Made by a program: the position numbers and the translations under genes. Source: Pseudonocardia sp. T1-2H (GTDB taxonomy: Bacteria; Actinomycetota; Actinomycetes; Mycobacteriales; Pseudonocardiaceae). Taken from it: a DNA stretch of 64,000 nucleotides. Below, piece by piece: positions 28,008-38,537 of this stretch. The DNA lies in contig NZ_JBBPCL010000001.1 in the NCBI RefSeq assembly GCF_038039215.1, positions 3,968,001 to 4,032,000 on the forward strand. The letters are read 5' to 3'. Within the stretch, counting starts at the first letter, position 1. Each line of letters opens with the position of its first letter. The notes beneath the pieces are model-generated. The model saw only the letters and a program-made list of their open reading frames with translations, was not told the origin of the DNA and searched no databases.

Positions 28008-28152
28008 CGCGCGCTCCCCTCGTCGACGCCTCACCCCCGCTGCAGCCCCCGCGTAGGCGATCACCGCGAGGTTAACGCCCGCTCCCCCACAAGGGCCGTT
28101 CCGACACGCACCACCGTCGATCCGTGACGGATCGCGACGTCCAGGTCACCGC

Positions 28153-28809
28153 TCATCCCGGCCGAGCTGCGCGGGCCCCGGGGTGCTCGGCGCGCAGCCG
28201 GGCGGCCGCGGCGGCGATCGCGGCGAACGCCCGGTCCGGCTCGGATCCCAGCGGGGCCACGGCCATCAGGCCCCGCAGATCGAGCCCTGGCAGACCCGCG
28301 ACGTGCGACGCGAGCTCCAGCAGCCCGTCGTCGGCCACTCCCCCGCGGGCCGGGTCACCGTCCACGCTGTACTGGATCAGGACCGGCAGGACCGGCTCGG
28401 CGCGGCTGCCGTCGTCGTGCGCCTTGCGGGTCGCGGCGTCCACCGCGTTCGCCAACCGGGCCGAGTCGACCGTCTCCAGCCGCGTCACCCACGGGACCAC
28501 CACACGTGCCTTGTTCCGCTGGAGGTTGCCGACGAAATGCCAGCGCGGCTGGGCCTCCGGCCGGAGCCCGGCGACCGCCGCCACCTTCGCCGACGCCTCC
28601 TGGGCGCGGTTCTCGCCGAACGCGTCGAGCCCGAGGTCGATCAGCGTCGCGACGTCCGCGGCCGGGATGGTCTTGGTCACGGCGAGGAGCGCGACCTCCG
28701 CCGGGTCCCGCCCGGCCGCGGCGCACGCCTCGGCGATCCGGGCCCGCACGTCCGTCAGCCGGCGTCGGAGGTCCGCCCGCCGCTCGTCACTCACGTTCTC
28801 CACCTGCAC
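28153..28809 (-). CDS. YggS/PROSC-family PLP homeostasis protein
   Basis: A 218-residue PLP-binding protein with an alanine-racemase-like barrel. PLP is held by the lysine in LLAVTKTIPA (about residue 45). Further family motifs are GENRAQEA, WHFVGNLQRNK and the C-terminal LRGLMAV block. The family balances free and bound pyridoxal phosphate and lies in many Gram-positive division clusters. GTG 28809 is preferred because it follows a TAGGGT box by exactly 6 nt (leaderless layout). GTG 28794, with AGGTGGAG before it, is an alternative giving 213 residues. Confidence 0.93.
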   Translation of the reverse strand: MQVENVSDERRADLRRRLTDVRARIAEACAAAGRDPAEVALLAVTKTIPAADVATLIDLGLDAFGENRAQEASAKVAAVAGLRPEAQPRWHFVGNLQRNKARVVVPWVTRLETVDSARLANAVDAATRKAHDDGSRAEPVLPVLIQYSVDGDPARGGVADDGLLELASHVAGLPGLDLRGLMAVAPLGSEPDRAFAAIAAAAARLRAEHPGARAARPG

Positions 28810-28815
28810 GCGACG

Positions 28816-28821
28816 ACCCTA
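28816..28821 (-). promoter_or_regulatory. -10 box of yggS (leaderless)
   Basis: TAGGGT on the minus strand followed by 6 nt and GTG 28809. It would allow yggS-sepF expression independent of ftsZ. Confidence 0.5.
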
Positions 28822-28874
28822 CGGTCGTGCGCGGAAATCCTTGACCCGGCAGGGTCGTCCGCGCACGGGCGGCG

Positions 28875-29621
28875 TCAGCCGCGGTCGAGCCAGACGACCC
28901 CGCCGAGGCGGCCGGTCTTGCCCTCGCGGCGGTGGCTGTAGAGGTTCCGGTCCTCCATCGTGCAGCGCGGGTCCCCGGCGATCCTGGTGACGCCGAGCCC
29001 GAGGAGCTGACGGATGAGGCCCGCCCGGAGGTCGAGGCCGGGGTTGCCGTTGCGGGTCCGGGACGCGCTGCCGGGCAGTTGCCGGTCCACCTCGGTGCGC
29101 ATCGCGGCCGGGACCTCGTAGCAGAGCCCGCAGACGGCCGGGCCGAGGAGGACCTCGATGTGGTCGCGCTGCGCGCCGAGCGCCTCCATCGCCTCGACGG
29201 CGGCGGGCACGACGCCCGCGGCGGCCCCGACCCGTCCCGCGTGGGCCGCGCCGACGACCCCGGCGACCGGATCACCGAGCAGGACCGGCACGCAGTCCGC
29301 CGCGAGGACGACGAGCCCGAGGCCCGGCGTCGCGGTGACGACCGCGTCGGTGTTGGGGATGTCAGGCGCGTCCGGGCGGGGCGGCGTCTCGACCGTCGCG
29401 ACCCGGGTGCCGTGGACCTGGTTCAGGAAGACGGCGCCCTTCAACCCCAGCTCCACGACGAGCCGGCCCCGGTTGAGCCGGACCGCGCCGGGGTCGTCGC
29501 CGACGGAGCGGGACAGGTTGAAGGAGCGGAAGTGCCCTGTCGAGCGCCCGCCCGCGCGGGTGGTGACCACCCGGCGGATGCGCGCCCCGGTCGCCGGAGC
29601 GGAGGGGGTTGACTCGCTCAC
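28875..29621 (-). CDS. pgeF: YfiH/PgeF family protein (multicopper-oxidase-like fold; purine nucleoside/peptidoglycan editing)
   Basis: A 248-residue member of the YfiH (Cu-oxidase_4) family. Conserved residues are present: the [10 protein letters not shown] histidine, the AADCVPVLL cysteine and the [11 protein letters not shown] histidine, which together form the metal site. A C-terminal [13 protein letters not shown] block follows. Family members have been shown to act on purine nucleosides and, in E. coli PgeF, to remove L-Ser-containing peptidoglycan precursors; its place beside ftsZ and mur genes fits the latter. The GTG start at 29621 overlaps the ftsZ stop by 4 bp. Confidence 0.9.
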   Translation of the reverse strand: MSESTPSAPATGARIRRVVTTRAGGRSTGHFRSFNLSRSVGDDPGAVRLNRGRLVVELGLKGAVFLNQVHGTRVATVETPPRPDAPDIPNTDAVVTATPGLGLVVLAADCVPVLLGDPVAGVVGAAHAGRVGAAAGVVPAAVEAMEALGAQRDHIEVLLGPAVCGLCYEVPAAMRTEVDRQLPGSASRTRNGNPGLDLRAGLIRQLLGLGVTRIAGDPRCTMEDRNLYSHRREGKTGRLGGVVWLDRG

Positions 29622-31087
29622 CGACGCATGAACGGCGGCACGTCGACGTCGTCGTCGAGGTCCTCGACCGGCTTCGCCGCGGCCGGTGCCGAGGACGACG
29701 AGTAGCCGGCGGACGACCCGAGGCCCGCCTGCGGGGCGGCGGCCTCACCGAGGCCCCGCGAGGCCTGCGCGCCGGCGCCGTCCTGCGTCGTCTCCGGGAC
29801 GCGCGGGGCCGGGGGCGAGTAGCTCCCGCTCGACGCGACCGGGGCGGCGGGCGGCAGGGTCCCGCTCTGGTTCGGCGACTGCGGGTGCGGCTGCGGGCTC
29901 GGGGCCTGCGGGGCCGGCTGCGACGAGTACTGCGGGGCCTGCGGCTGCGGGGCCGGCGCCGCGTACTGCGTCGTCGCCTGCTGCGGCGCCGCCGGGGCGG
30001 CGCCGGACGCGGAGTACGCGCCGGTCCCGTTGCTCCCGGAGCCGTTCGACGAGGGCTGCGGGGACGACCGGACGCCCGACGAGCCGTCCGTCGACTCCCC
30101 CGACCGGAAGGCCGCGGGCTCCAGCTTCTTGTGCGTCGGTGTCCCGCCCTCGAACCCGGCGGCGATCACCGTGATCCGGACCTCGTCGCCGAGCGAGTCG
30201 TCGATCACGGTGCCGAAGATGATGTTGGCCTCGGGGTGCGCGGCCTCCTGGACCAGCGACGCGGCCTCGTTGATCTCGAACAGGCCGAGGTCCGAGCCGC
30301 CCGCGATCGACAGCAGGACGCCCTGCGCGCCGTCCATGGACGCCTCGAGGAGGGGTGAGTTGATCGCCTTGCCGGCCGCCTGGACGGCCCGGCCCTCACC
30401 ACGGGCACTGCCGATCCCCATCAGCGCGCTGCCCGCCCCCGACATGACGGACTTGACGTCCGCGAAGTCGAGGTTGATCAGGCCCGGGGTGGTGATCAGG
30501 TTCGTGATGCCCTGGACACCGGAGAGGAGGACCTCGTCCGCCGAGCGGAACGCGTCCATCAGGGACACGCCGACGTCACCGAGCTGCAGGAGGCGATCGT
30601 TCGGAATCACTATCAACGTGTCGCACTCGTTGCGCAGGCCGGTGATCCCGTCCTCGGCCTGGCCGGCGCGCCGGCGGCCCTCGAACGTGAACGGCCGCGT
30701 GACGACACCGATGGTGAGCGCGCCGAGCTTGCGCGCGATGGAGGCGACGACCGGCGCGCCACCGGTCCCGGTGCCACCGCCCTCGCCCGCGGTCACGAAG
30801 ACCATGTCGGCCCCCTTGAGGACCTCCTCGATCTCCTCGCGGTGGTCCTCGGCGGCCTTGCGCCCGACGTCCGGGTTCGCCCCGGCGCCGAGGCCCCGGG
30901 TGAGCTCGCGTCCGATGTCCAGCTTGACGTCGGCGTCCGACATGAGCAGGGCCTGGGCGTCGGTGTTCACCGCGATGAACTCGACCCCCTTGAGGCCGAC
31001 CTCGATCATCCGGTTGACGGCGTTCACGCCGCCGCCACCGATGCCGACGACCTTGATCACGGCCAGGTAGTTGTGCGGGGGCGTCAT
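29618..31087 (-). CDS. ftsZ: Cell division GTPase FtsZ
   Basis: FtsZ is the tubulin-like GTPase that forms the division ring. The core is complete: [15 protein letters not shown] near the N-terminus, the GTP-binding signature [12 protein letters not shown] (about residue 106) and the T7 loop [11 protein letters not shown]. After residue about 330 a long disordered linker rich in Gln, Pro and Ser leads to a short C-terminal peptide ([14 protein letters not shown]) that binds partners such as SepF and FtsW. ATG 31087 has GGAAGG upstream. A 210-bp gap separates it from ftsQ, so it probably has its own promoter. Confidence 0.98.
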   Translation of the reverse strand: MTPPHNYLAVIKVVGIGGGGVNAVNRMIEVGLKGVEFIAVNTDAQALLMSDADVKLDIGRELTRGLGAGANPDVGRKAAEDHREEIEEVLKGADMVFVTAGEGGGTGTGGAPVVASIARKLGALTIGVVTRPFTFEGRRRAGQAEDGITGLRNECDTLIVIPNDRLLQLGDVGVSLMDAFRSADEVLLSGVQGITNLITTPGLINLDFADVKSVMSGAGSALMGIGSARGEGRAVQAAGKAINSPLLEASMDGAQGVLLSIAGGSDLGLFEINEAASLVQEAAHPEANIIFGTVIDDSLGDEVRITVIAAGFEGGTPTHKKLEPAAFRSGESTDGSSGVRSSPQPSSNGSGSNGTGAYSASGAAPAAPQQATTQYAAPAPQPQAPQYSSQPAPQAPSPQPHPQSPNQSGTLPPAAPVASSGSYSPPAPRVPETTQDGAGAQASRGLGEAAAPQAGLGSSAGYSSSSAPAAAKPVEDLDDDVDVPPFMRR

Positions 31088-31159
31088 GGGGGGCACCTTC
31101 CGTCTCGCTCGGGTTCCGGTCTCGAATCAGCTCCGGTCTGCCCGGGCCGTACGGGTCGA

Positions 31160-31188
31160 ACGCTAGGTCCCGCGTCCACCATGGTCCA
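31160..31188 (-). promoter_or_regulatory. Candidate ftsZ promoter
   Basis: On the minus strand TGGACC is followed after 17 bp by TAGCGT (31165-31160), about 70 nt before the ftsZ ATG in the 210-bp ftsQ-ftsZ gap. Dedicated ftsZ promoters here are known in other actinobacteria. Confidence 0.4.
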
Positions 31189-31297
31189 GCAGGCGCGCCG
31201 CACGTAGGCAACAGCCCGACCGGGTGTTCCTCGACGCGACCCCTCCCGGTGTGACCGCTGGGTGACCGGTGACGGACGGAGGGTGAGTAACGCCGCG

Positions 31298-32227
31298 TCA
31301 GCGCTGGACGGTCGGCAGCTCGGGGCTGGCGACGTCGTAGACGGACCCGGACTCGGTCAGCAACGGCACGAGGACCGCGGACTTGCGGGCCCCGTCGTCC
31401 GCCGTGCCCCACCTGACCCGCCGGTCCTCGGTGAGCCCGAGCTGCACGGTCGGGTCCTCCCCGTTGACCCCCGCCGTGACGCCCACGGTGAGGACCTGTG
31501 CGCGCAGCTGTTCCGGCAGCGCGGCCAGCACGGCGAGGGCGGAGCGGGTGGACTCGTCGTCCGGGCCCACGGCGCCGAAGGTGAGCCGCGGCAACGCCGG
31601 CGGCACGGCGGGGGCCTGGCGGTAGGGGACCCCGGTGGCGTCGACGAGCGTGAGGCCCTTCGGGGTCTGTGCCAGCGCGACCGCCACCCGTTCGGTGACC
31701 GCGATCCCGACGGTGTGCGGCCAGTTCCGGCTGACCTCCACGGACGCGACGTCCGGCAGCTGCGCCACCCGGTGCGCCACGGCGGCGGTGTCCACCGACG
31801 CGAGCGGAACCCCGGTCTCGACGGCGGCGGCGTCCGTGACCTGCTGGACGCCGGCGGGCAGGACGCCCGTGACCTCGACCCCCTCGACGTCCGCGAGCCC
31901 CGCCCGGTAGAGCAGCGCCCAGCCGCCCGCGGCGAGGGCCCCGAGCAGCACGACGATCGCGATGAGTGCGGCCGTCATCCGGCGGAGCCGGATCCGGGCC
32001 GCGGTCACCGCCGCGGCGGAGGTCGCCGACGCCGGGAGGGCGGCGGCGGCCGCACGCTCGCGCGCGATCTTCTCGACGCGAGCCCGTTTCGCCCGTTCCG
32101 CCGCCGTCGGCGACGCGGCCTCGGCACCCTTCCGGGCCCCGTCCCGCGCCTTCCGCCGGCCGGCGGGGGCCGCGGACCGCGCCGGCGTCCCGCGGGACCC
32201 CGACCGCCGGTCCACGGGCCTGGTCAC
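31298..32227 (-). CDS. ftsQ: Cell division protein FtsQ
   Basis: A bitopic division protein of 309 residues. It has a long basic Ala/Arg-rich cytoplasmic tail (1-85), one transmembrane helix (MTAALIAIVVLLGALAAGGWALL) and an extracytoplasmic POTRA domain (VEGVEVTGVLPAGVQQVTDAA) followed by the FtsQ beta domain. Together with FtsL and the division PBP it belongs to the divisome core. GTG 32227 overlaps the murC stop by 4 bp. The cytoplasmic tail is long for the family, as is common in actinobacteria. Confidence 0.94.
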   Translation of the reverse strand: MTRPVDRRSGSRGTPARSAAPAGRRKARDGARKGAEAASPTAAERAKRARVEKIARERAAAAALPASATSAAAVTAARIRLRRMTAALIAIVVLLGALAAGGWALLYRAGLADVEGVEVTGVLPAGVQQVTDAAAVETGVPLASVDTAAVAHRVAQLPDVASVEVSRNWPHTVGIAVTERVAVALAQTPKGLTLVDATGVPYRQAPAVPPALPRLTFGAVGPDDESTRSALAVLAALPEQLRAQVLTVGVTAGVNGEDPTVQLGLTEDRRVRWGTADDGARKSAVLVPLLTESGSVYDVASPELPTVQR

Positions 32228-33654
32228 GCCGTCCCGCCCGCCCGTTCCAGCTCGAGCAGGACCTCCGGCCCGAGCACCGTCACGTCGCCCGCGCCCATGG
32301 TGAGCACCAGGTCACCCGGGCGGGCCAGCCCGGCCAGCACGCGCGGGACGTCCGACCAGCCCGGCACGAAGTGCACGCGCTCGGCCGGGAGCCGGACGTG
32401 GTCCGCGACGAGCTTGCCGGTCACGCCGGGTTCGGGGTCCTCGCGGGCGCCGTAGACGTCCAGCACCACGACCTCGTCCGCCAGGGCCAGGGCCTCGCCG
32501 AAGGCGCTCGCGAAGGTGCGCGTGCGGGAGTAGAGGTGCGGCTGGAACGCGACGAGCACCCGGCCGCGGCGGCCCTGCTCGACGCCGAACACCTCGCGGG
32601 CCGCCCGCAGCGTGGCCGCGACCTCGGTGGGGTGGTGGGCGTAGTCGTCGTAGACCGCGACGCCGCCGGCCCGACCCTTGTACTCGAAGCGGCGCTGGAC
32701 GCCGTCGAACGCGGCCAGGCCCGCCAGCATCCCGTCCACCGGGGCACCGAGCTCGATCCCCGCCAGCAGCGCGGCCAGCGCGTTGAGGGCCATGTGCTCG
32801 CCGGGGACGGCGAGCCGCACCGGCAGTTCGACGCCGCGGTGCCGGGCCCGCGCAAGGGAGCCGCTGCCCTCCGGCCGGAAGTCCAGCAGCACGACGTCCG
32901 ACCCGCCGGTGGCGCTGCGGCCGTAGCGGCGCACGGTGATCCCGCGGGCCTCCGCGGACCGGGCGAGCTCCTCGGCCCCGGGATCGTCCGCGCAGGTCAC
33001 GAGCACGCCACCGGGGGTGATCCGGCCGATGAAGGCCTCGAACACGGCGCGGTAGGTCGCCTCGTCTCCGTGGTGGTCCAGGTGGTCCGGCTCCACGTTG
33101 GTGACGACGGCGACGGACGGCGCGAACGCGGTGAACGACCCGTCGCTCTCGTCCGCCTCGACGACGAACGCCTCGCCCGCGCCGTGGTGCGCGCCGGAGC
33201 CGCTGGCGGTGAGGTCCCCGCCGATCGCGAACGACGGGTCCAGGCCGCAGTGCTGCAGGCCGACGGTGAGCATCGAGGTGGTGGAGGTCTTGCCGTGGGT
33301 GCCCGCGATCGCGGCGACCCTGCGGCCGTCCGTCAGCGCCGCGAGCGCCTCGGCCCGGTGCACGACGGTGAGGCCGCGCTCGCGGGCCGCGGCCAGCTCC
33401 GGGTTCGACTCGCGGATCGCCGTCGACACCACGACCGTGGGCGGCCCGCCGAGCAGGTCCAGGTTCGCCGCGGCGTGCCCGACCTCGATGACGGCGCCGA
33501 GGGCGCGCAGGGCGAGCACGGTGCGGGAGTCCTTGGCGTCCGACCCTGAGACGGCGACGCCGCGCGCCAGCAGGATGCGGGCGATCCCGCTCATCCCGGC
33601 CCCGCCGATCCCGACGAGGTGGACGTGTTTCCCGAGGCCGTCCGTGTCGCTCAT
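32224..33654 (-). CDS. murC: UDP-N-acetylmuramate--L-alanine ligase MurC
   Basis: A Mur ligase that adds L-Ala to UDP-MurNAc in the cytosol. The N-terminal nucleotide fold starts VHLVGIGGAGMSGIA, and the ATP loop is GTHGKTSTTSM. EADESDGSF and the NVEPDHLDHHG block bind metal and substrate. Length is 476 residues. ATG 33654 is chosen over ATG 33660 because GGGAG then lies 6 nt upstream; ATG 33660 overlaps the murG stop (ATGA). It overlaps ftsQ by 4 bp. Confidence 0.97.
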   Translation of the reverse strand: MSDTDGLGKHVHLVGIGGAGMSGIARILLARGVAVSGSDAKDSRTVLALRALGAVIEVGHAAANLDLLGGPPTVVVSTAIRESNPELAAARERGLTVVHRAEALAALTDGRRVAAIAGTHGKTSTTSMLTVGLQHCGLDPSFAIGGDLTASGSGAHHGAGEAFVVEADESDGSFTAFAPSVAVVTNVEPDHLDHHGDEATYRAVFEAFIGRITPGGVLVTCADDPGAEELARSAEARGITVRRYGRSATGGSDVVLLDFRPEGSGSLARARHRGVELPVRLAVPGEHMALNALAALLAGIELGAPVDGMLAGLAAFDGVQRRFEYKGRAGGVAVYDDYAHHPTEVAATLRAAREVFGVEQGRRGRVLVAFQPHLYSRTRTFASAFGEALALADEVVVLDVYGAREDPEPGVTGKLVADHVRLPAERVHFVPGWSDVPRVLAGLARPGDLVLTMGAGDVTVLGPEVLLELERAGGTA

Positions 33655-33656
33655 CG

Positions 33657-34739
33657 TCATCTCCCGACCACCCCGAACACGATGTCCGCCAGTGCCTCGT
33701 CGGCCCCGGCGTGCCCCGACCCGCGCGCCGCGGCGCCCATCCGGCCGAGCCGGCGGGGATCGGCGAACCACGGCACCAGCTCGGCGAGGATCCGGTCCCC
33801 GGTGAGGTCCGCGTCCGCGACCATGGTGCCGCCCCCCGCGTCGACGACCGGCTGGGCGTTGAGCGCCTGCTCCCCGTTGCCGTGCGGCAGCGGCACGTAC
33901 ACCGCCGGCAGCCCGACGGCGGAGACCTCGGCGACGGTCATGGCCCCCGAGCGGCACAGCACCGCGTCCGCGGCGGCGTAGGCGAGGTGCATGTCCTCGA
34001 TGTAGGGCACCGGGACGTACCCGGGCGCGGCGGCCGCGGGCGTGCCGGTGGGCCCGTGGGCGTGCAGGACCGCGATCCCGTGGTGCACCAGGCCCGGCAG
34101 GGCCTGCGCGACCGCGGAGTTCAGCGAGCGCGCGCCCTGTGACCCGCCGAAGACGAGCAGGACCGGCGCGCTCGGCGGCAGGCCGAACCTCGCGCGGGCC
34201 TCGGGGCGCAGCGCCGTGCGGTCCAGCGACGTGACGGCGTGGCGCAGCGGGATGCCGACCACCTGCGCGTCCGGCAGCCCGCTCCCGGGCACCGCGGCGA
34301 CGACGGCGGCCGCGAACCGGGCGCCGACCTTGTTCGCCAGCCCGGCGCGCGCGTTGGCCTCGTGCACGACGATCGGCACCCGGCCGCGGGCGCCGAGGTA
34401 GGCGGGCAGCGCGACATACCCGCCGAAGCCGACGACGACGTCCGCCTCGACCTGGCCGAGCACCTCCCGCACCCGGGACACCGCGCCCTTGATCTTCGAC
34501 GGCAGCCGCAGCAGGTCCCCGGAGGGCTTCCGCGGCAGCGGGACGGGCGGGATCAGCTCGAGCTTGTAGCCGCGCGCCGGGATCAGCCGGGTGTCCAGGC
34601 CCTTCTCGGTGCCGAGCGCGGTGACCGTCGCGTCCGGCCGGAGCCGGCGGACGGCGTCGGCGAAGGCGAGCGCGGGCTCGATGTGCCCGGCGGTGCCCCC
34701 GCCGGCGACGACGACGGACAGCGGCTTCGGCGCGCTCAC
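33657..34739 (-). CDS. murG: UDP-GlcNAc--lipid I GlcNAc transferase MurG
   Basis: A membrane-associated GT28 enzyme that adds GlcNAc to lipid I to give lipid II. The glycine loop [13 protein letters not shown] is at the N-terminus, and the second loop [12 protein letters not shown] and donor site [17 protein letters not shown] are intact. Length is 360 residues, normal for the family. GTG 34739 overlaps the ftsW stop by 4 bp (GTGA). The longer open frame upstream is a frame shadow of ftsW. Confidence 0.97.
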   Translation of the reverse strand: MSAPKPLSVVVAGGGTAGHIEPALAFADAVRRLRPDATVTALGTEKGLDTRLIPARGYKLELIPPVPLPRKPSGDLLRLPSKIKGAVSRVREVLGQVEADVVVGFGGYVALPAYLGARGRVPIVVHEANARAGLANKVGARFAAAVVAAVPGSGLPDAQVVGIPLRHAVTSLDRTALRPEARARFGLPPSAPVLLVFGGSQGARSLNSAVAQALPGLVHHGIAVLHAHGPTGTPAAAAPGYVPVPYIEDMHLAYAAADAVLCRSGAMTVAEVSAVGLPAVYVPLPHGNGEQALNAQPVVDAGGGTMVADADLTGDRILAELVPWFADPRRLGRMGAAARGSGHAGADEALADIVFGVVGR

Positions 34740-36094
34740 CGGCGCACCGCCCGCTGCGCCGGCGGGCGCGCCACCGGGGCCTTGTAGGGCTCGGGCAGCG
34801 GGAGCCGCAGCAGCCGCGCGATCCGGCCCTGGCCGTCGGACCGCAGCGCGGCGACCGCCTCGGGCTCGTGCCGCGCGGCGTTGGTGAGGATGCCGAACAC
34901 GAACATCGTGACCACCAGGGAGGTGCCTCCGGAGGAGATGAGGGGCAACTGCAGGCCGGTGACCGGCAGCAGGCCCACGACGTAACCGATGTTGATCGAC
35001 GCCTGCGCGACGAGCCAGGTCGTCGACGTCGCGACGACGATACGCAGCCACGGGTCCGTGCTGCGCGAGGCGATGCGCAGCCCCGTGTAGGCGAGCGTCG
35101 CGAACAGGGCCAGCACGGCGAGGGCGCCGACCAGCCCGAGCTCCTCGCCGATGATGGCGAAGATGAAGTCGTTGTGCGCGTTGGGCAGGTAGCTCCACTT
35201 GGCGCGGCCCTGCCCGAGTCCGGCGCCGAGGAGCCCGCCGTCGGCCAGCGAGTAAAGGGCCTGGTTGGCCTGGTAGGCGGGGCCGAGCGGGTCGCTGGTG
35301 TCCGAGGACAGGAACGCGGTGATCCGGCTGACCCGGTAGCCGGCCGTGAGGCCGAGGACGACGGCGCCCGCGAGGCCGCCGCCGGCGATGGCCGCGATCA
35401 GCTTCATCGGGGCGCCGGCGAAGTAGAGCAGCGCGATCAGCACGATCCCCATGGACACCGACATGCCCATGTCCGGCTCCAGCACCAGCAGCGTCAGCAC
35501 GACGAGGGTGACCGGGACCAGCGGGTTGAGCGCGTGCTTCCACCGGTGCATGACGACGCGCCGGGCGGCGAGGACGTGTGCGCCCCACAGGGTCAGCGCG
35601 ACCTTCACGCCCTCGGACGGCTGCAACGAGAACGAGCCGAGCGCGAACCACGCCCGGGAACCGTTGCGGACGACGCCGACGCCCGGGATCAGCACCGCGA
35701 CCAGCGCCGCGACGCCGACGAGCAGCATCACCGGGGCGAGCGCCCGCATTCGGCGCGGCGGGATCCGCAGGCCGACCCAGAACAGGACGAGGCCGAGCAG
35801 GCAGAACATCACCTGCTTGGTGAACACCGAGTACGACGAGCCGTCCTGGGTCAGCGACTCCACCGACGACGCCGAGAGCACCATGACCAGCCCGAACAGG
35901 GTGAGCAGGCCGAACACGGCGAGGATCAGGTGCAGCGAGGTCAGCGGGCGGCGCAGCCACATCTGCAGCGCGGTGCCGCTGCGGACGGCGGCGGCCCGGA
36001 GCCCCGCGAAGGCGCCGGGCGCGGCCTTGGGGGCCGGCCGCCGACCGGAGCGGCCGGGCCCGGCGGACGGCCGCGACGACGTGGGGGCCGCCAT
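34736..36094 (-). CDS. ftsW: FtsW, SEDS-family peptidoglycan glycosyltransferase
   Basis: A 452-residue polytopic membrane protein with about ten helices, the septal SEDS polymerase that works with the division PBP. Family blocks are [11 protein letters not shown] (carrying the catalytic-type Asp region), [14 protein letters not shown] and [20 protein letters not shown] basic N-terminal tail of about 45 residues and a basic C-terminal tail lie in the cytosol. The ATG overlaps the murD stop by one base (TGATG). Confidence 0.97.
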   Translation of the reverse strand: MAAPTSSRPSAGPGRSGRRPAPKAAPGAFAGLRAAAVRSGTALQMWLRRPLTSLHLILAVFGLLTLFGLVMVLSASSVESLTQDGSSYSVFTKQVMFCLLGLVLFWVGLRIPPRRMRALAPVMLLVGVAALVAVLIPGVGVVRNGSRAWFALGSFSLQPSEGVKVALTLWGAHVLAARRVVMHRWKHALNPLVPVTLVVLTLLVLEPDMGMSVSMGIVLIALLYFAGAPMKLIAAIAGGGLAGAVVLGLTAGYRVSRITAFLSSDTSDPLGPAYQANQALYSLADGGLLGAGLGQGRAKWSYLPNAHNDFIFAIIGEELGLVGALAVLALFATLAYTGLRIASRSTDPWLRIVVATSTTWLVAQASINIGYVVGLLPVTGLQLPLISSGGTSLVVTMFVFGILTNAARHEPEAVAALRSDGQGRIARLLRLPLPEPYKAPVARPPAQRAVRR

Positions 36095-37464
36095 CAGCCC
36101 GGCTCCCCGGCGGCCGGCGGCCGCGAGGCCAACTCCCCGACCGCGTCGGTGAAGGCCCGGCCGCGCGCGGCGTAGTCCCGGAACTGGTCCATCGACGCCG
36201 CGGCGGGGGCGAGCAGGACCACGTCCCCCGGTCCGGCGAACGCGGCGGCACGGTGCACGGCGGACCTCATCGGCCCATCGTGGCCCGCGGCGACCTCCGC
36301 GACGGGGACATCGGGCGCGTGTCGGGCCAGTGCGTCGAGGATCTCCGTGCGGTCCGTGCCGATCACGACGGCGCCCGCGAGCCGGCCGGCGTGCCGGGCG
36401 ACCAGGTCGTCGACCCGGGCGCCCTTGAGCAGCCCGCCGAGGATCCAGACGACGCGCGCGCCGCCCTGGGCCGCCAGCGCGGCGTCCGCGGCGTGCGGGT
36501 TCGTGGCCTTGGAGTCGTCGACGTAGCGGACCCCGGCGACGGTCCCGGCGTCGGCCATCCGGTGGGCGCCGGGCTCGAAGCCGGCGAGCCCGGCCCGCAC
36601 GGCCTCCGGCGCGACGCCGTGGGCGCGGGCGAGCGCGGCGGCGGCGAGCGCATCCGTGAGGCCGGGCGGCCCGCCCGGACGGACGTCCTTCACCTCGGCC
36701 AGCTCGTCCCGGTCGCCGAACGCCCGGTCGAGGAGCACGCCGCCGGAGATCCCGAGCTGCCCCTCCCCCGGCTCCGCCAGCGTCACGCCGACCTTCCGCG
36801 GGGCGGGTGAGCGGGCGAGCAGGTCCGCGGCGAGCGGGTCGTCGACCCCGGCGACGGCGACGGCGCCGACGAGGGCCGCGGCCTTGGCCTCGGCGTAGGC
36901 GGCCATCCCGCCGTGCCAGTCCAGGTGGTCCTCGGCGACGTTGAGCACCACGCCGGCGGCCGGGCGGATCGACGGCGACCAGTGCAGCTGGTAGCTCGAC
37001 AGCTCCACAGCCAGCACCCGGTGCCCCGCGGCGACCGCGGAGACGACCGGATAGCCGATGTTCCCGCAGGCCACGGCGTCGACACCGGCGGTGCCGAGGA
37101 TCGCGGCGAGCATGCCGGTGGTGGTGGTCTTGCCGTTTGTCCCGGTGACGACGAGCCAGGCCGGGGGCTCCGCGCGCTGCGCGCCGAACCGCCAGGCCAG
37201 CTCCGGTTCGCCGACCAGCTCGATCCCCCGGGCCGCCGCCTCGGCGACGAGCGGGTGGTCCGGGCGCCGCCCCGGGCTGGTGACGATCAGGCTCGTCCCG
37301 TCCGGGATCGTGCCGTCCCCGGCCATCGCCCCGGCCGGCAGGTCCGTGAGCGCCGCGGGGTCGTCGTCGGACACGACGACGTGCGCCCCCGCGGCGACCA
37401 GCGCCTCGGCCGCCGCGAGCCCCGAGATCCCCGCGCCCGCGATCAGGACGGTCCGGTCCCGCAT
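36094..37464 (-). CDS. murD: UDP-N-acetylmuramoylalanine--D-glutamate ligase MurD
   Basis: A cytosolic ligase adding D-Glu to UDP-MurNAc-L-Ala, 456 residues. The N-terminal Rossmann motif is [13 protein letters not shown], the ATP loop [13 protein letters not shown], the central [12 protein letters not shown] and the C-terminal [14 protein letters not shown] 37464 has AGGG at good spacing. GTG 37470 overlaps the mraY stop by 4 bp and is the alternative start. It overlaps ftsW by one base. Confidence 0.96.
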   Translation of the reverse strand: MRDRTVLIAGAGISGLAAAEALVAAGAHVVVSDDDPAALTDLPAGAMAGDGTIPDGTSLIVTSPGRRPDHPLVAEAAARGIELVGEPELAWRFGAQRAEPPAWLVVTGTNGKTTTTGMLAAILGTAGVDAVACGNIGYPVVSAVAAGHRVLAVELSSYQLHWSPSIRPAAGVVLNVAEDHLDWHGGMAAYAEAKAAALVGAVAVAGVDDPLAADLLARSPAPRKVGVTLAEPGEGQLGISGGVLLDRAFGDRDELAEVKDVRPGGPPGLTDALAAAALARAHGVAPEAVRAGLAGFEPGAHRMADAGTVAGVRYVDDSKATNPHAADAALAAQGGARVVWILGGLLKGARVDDLVARHAGRLAGAVVIGTDRTEILDALARHAPDVPVAEVAAGHDGPMRSAVHRAAAFAGPGDVVLLAPAAASMDQFRDYAARGRAFTDAVGELASRPPAAGEPG

Positions 37465-37466
37465 GC

Positions 37467-38537
37467 TCACAGCCCTGCCGAGGCGGTGAGCCACTCGCTG
37501 TAGAAGATGCCCAGGCCCAGCGCCGCGCACATGGCGCCGAGCAGCCAGAACCGGATGATGACCGTCGTCTCCGCCCAGCCCGCCAGCTCGAAGTGGTGGT
37601 GGAACGGGGCCATCCGGAACAGCCGTCGTCTCGTCGTGCGGAAGACGACGATCTGCAGCGCCACCGACAGCACCTCGACGACGAACACGCCGCCGATCAC
37701 CAGCAGCAGCAGCTCGGTATGGGTGACCATGGACAGCCCTGCGATCAGGCCGCCGAGGGCCAGCGAGCCGGTGTCCCCCATGAAGATGCGGGCCGGGGCG
37801 GCGTTCCACCAGAGGAAACCGATGCAGCCGCCCATTGCGGCGGCGGCGACGATCGAGACGTCGAGCGGGTCCCGGACCTCGTAGCAGCCCGCCGCGGAGA
37901 CGACCGCGCAGCTGTTGCGGAACTGCCAGAACCCGATGATCACGTAGGTGGCCAGCACCATCGCCGAGGTGCCGGCGGCGAGCCCGTCCAGGCCGTCGGT
38001 CAGGTTCACCGCGTTCGACCAGGCCGAGACGACCAGGTAGGCGAACACCACGAAGCCGATGCCGCCGAACGAGATGACCGCGATGTCCCGGACGAACGAC
38101 AGCGTGTCCGACGACGGCGTGAGGTTGCGGGAGTTGGCGAAGCGCAGCGCGAGGATCCCGAAGACCACCGCGGTGAGGAACTGCCCCACCAGCTTCGAGG
38201 TCTTGTTCAGGCCCAGGTTGCGCTGGCGGCGGATCTTGATGAAGTCGTCCAGGAAGCCGACGACGCCGAGTGCGGTGGTCAGGAACAGCACCAGCAGCGC
38301 GGACGCGGACATCGGCTCGCCGGTGAGCAGGTGCGCGGCGAGGTAGCCGACCCAGATGGACAGCAGGATCGCGACGCCGCCCATCGTGGGCGTGCCGCGC
38401 TTGCTCTGGTGGCTCTTCGGGCCGTCCTCGCGGATCTCCTGGCCGAAGCCCTGCTTCGCGAAGAACTTGATGAGGTACGGGGTCATCAGGATGGATAACG
38501 CCAGCGCGACGCCCGCGGCGACGAAGACACCTCTCAC
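37467..38537 (-). CDS. mraY: Phospho-MurNAc-pentapeptide transferase MraY
   Basis: The membrane enzyme that links UDP-MurNAc-pentapeptide to undecaprenyl phosphate to make lipid I. It has 356 residues and ten helices. The family motifs are all present: [38 protein letters not shown] and the FHHHFE loop. GTG 38537 overlaps the murF stop by 4 bp. A single open frame runs from mraY back into the murF N-terminus, but only because murF is frameshifted here; the two are separate proteins. Confidence 0.96.
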   Translation of the reverse strand: MRGVFVAAGVALALSILMTPYLIKFFAKQGFGQEIREDGPKSHQSKRGTPTMGGVAILLSIWVGYLAAHLLTGEPMSASALLVLFLTTALGVVGFLDDFIKIRRQRNLGLNKTSKLVGQFLTAVVFGILALRFANSRNLTPSSDTLSFVRDIAVISFGGIGFVVFAYLVVSAWSNAVNLTDGLDGLAAGTSAMVLATYVIIGFWQFRNSCAVVSAAGCYEVRDPLDVSIVAAAAMGGCIGFLWWNAAPARIFMGDTGSLALGGLIAGLSMVTHTELLLLVIGGVFVVEVLSVALQIVVFRTTRRRLFRMAPFHHHFELAGWAETTVIIRFWLLGAMCAALGLGIFYSEWLTASAGL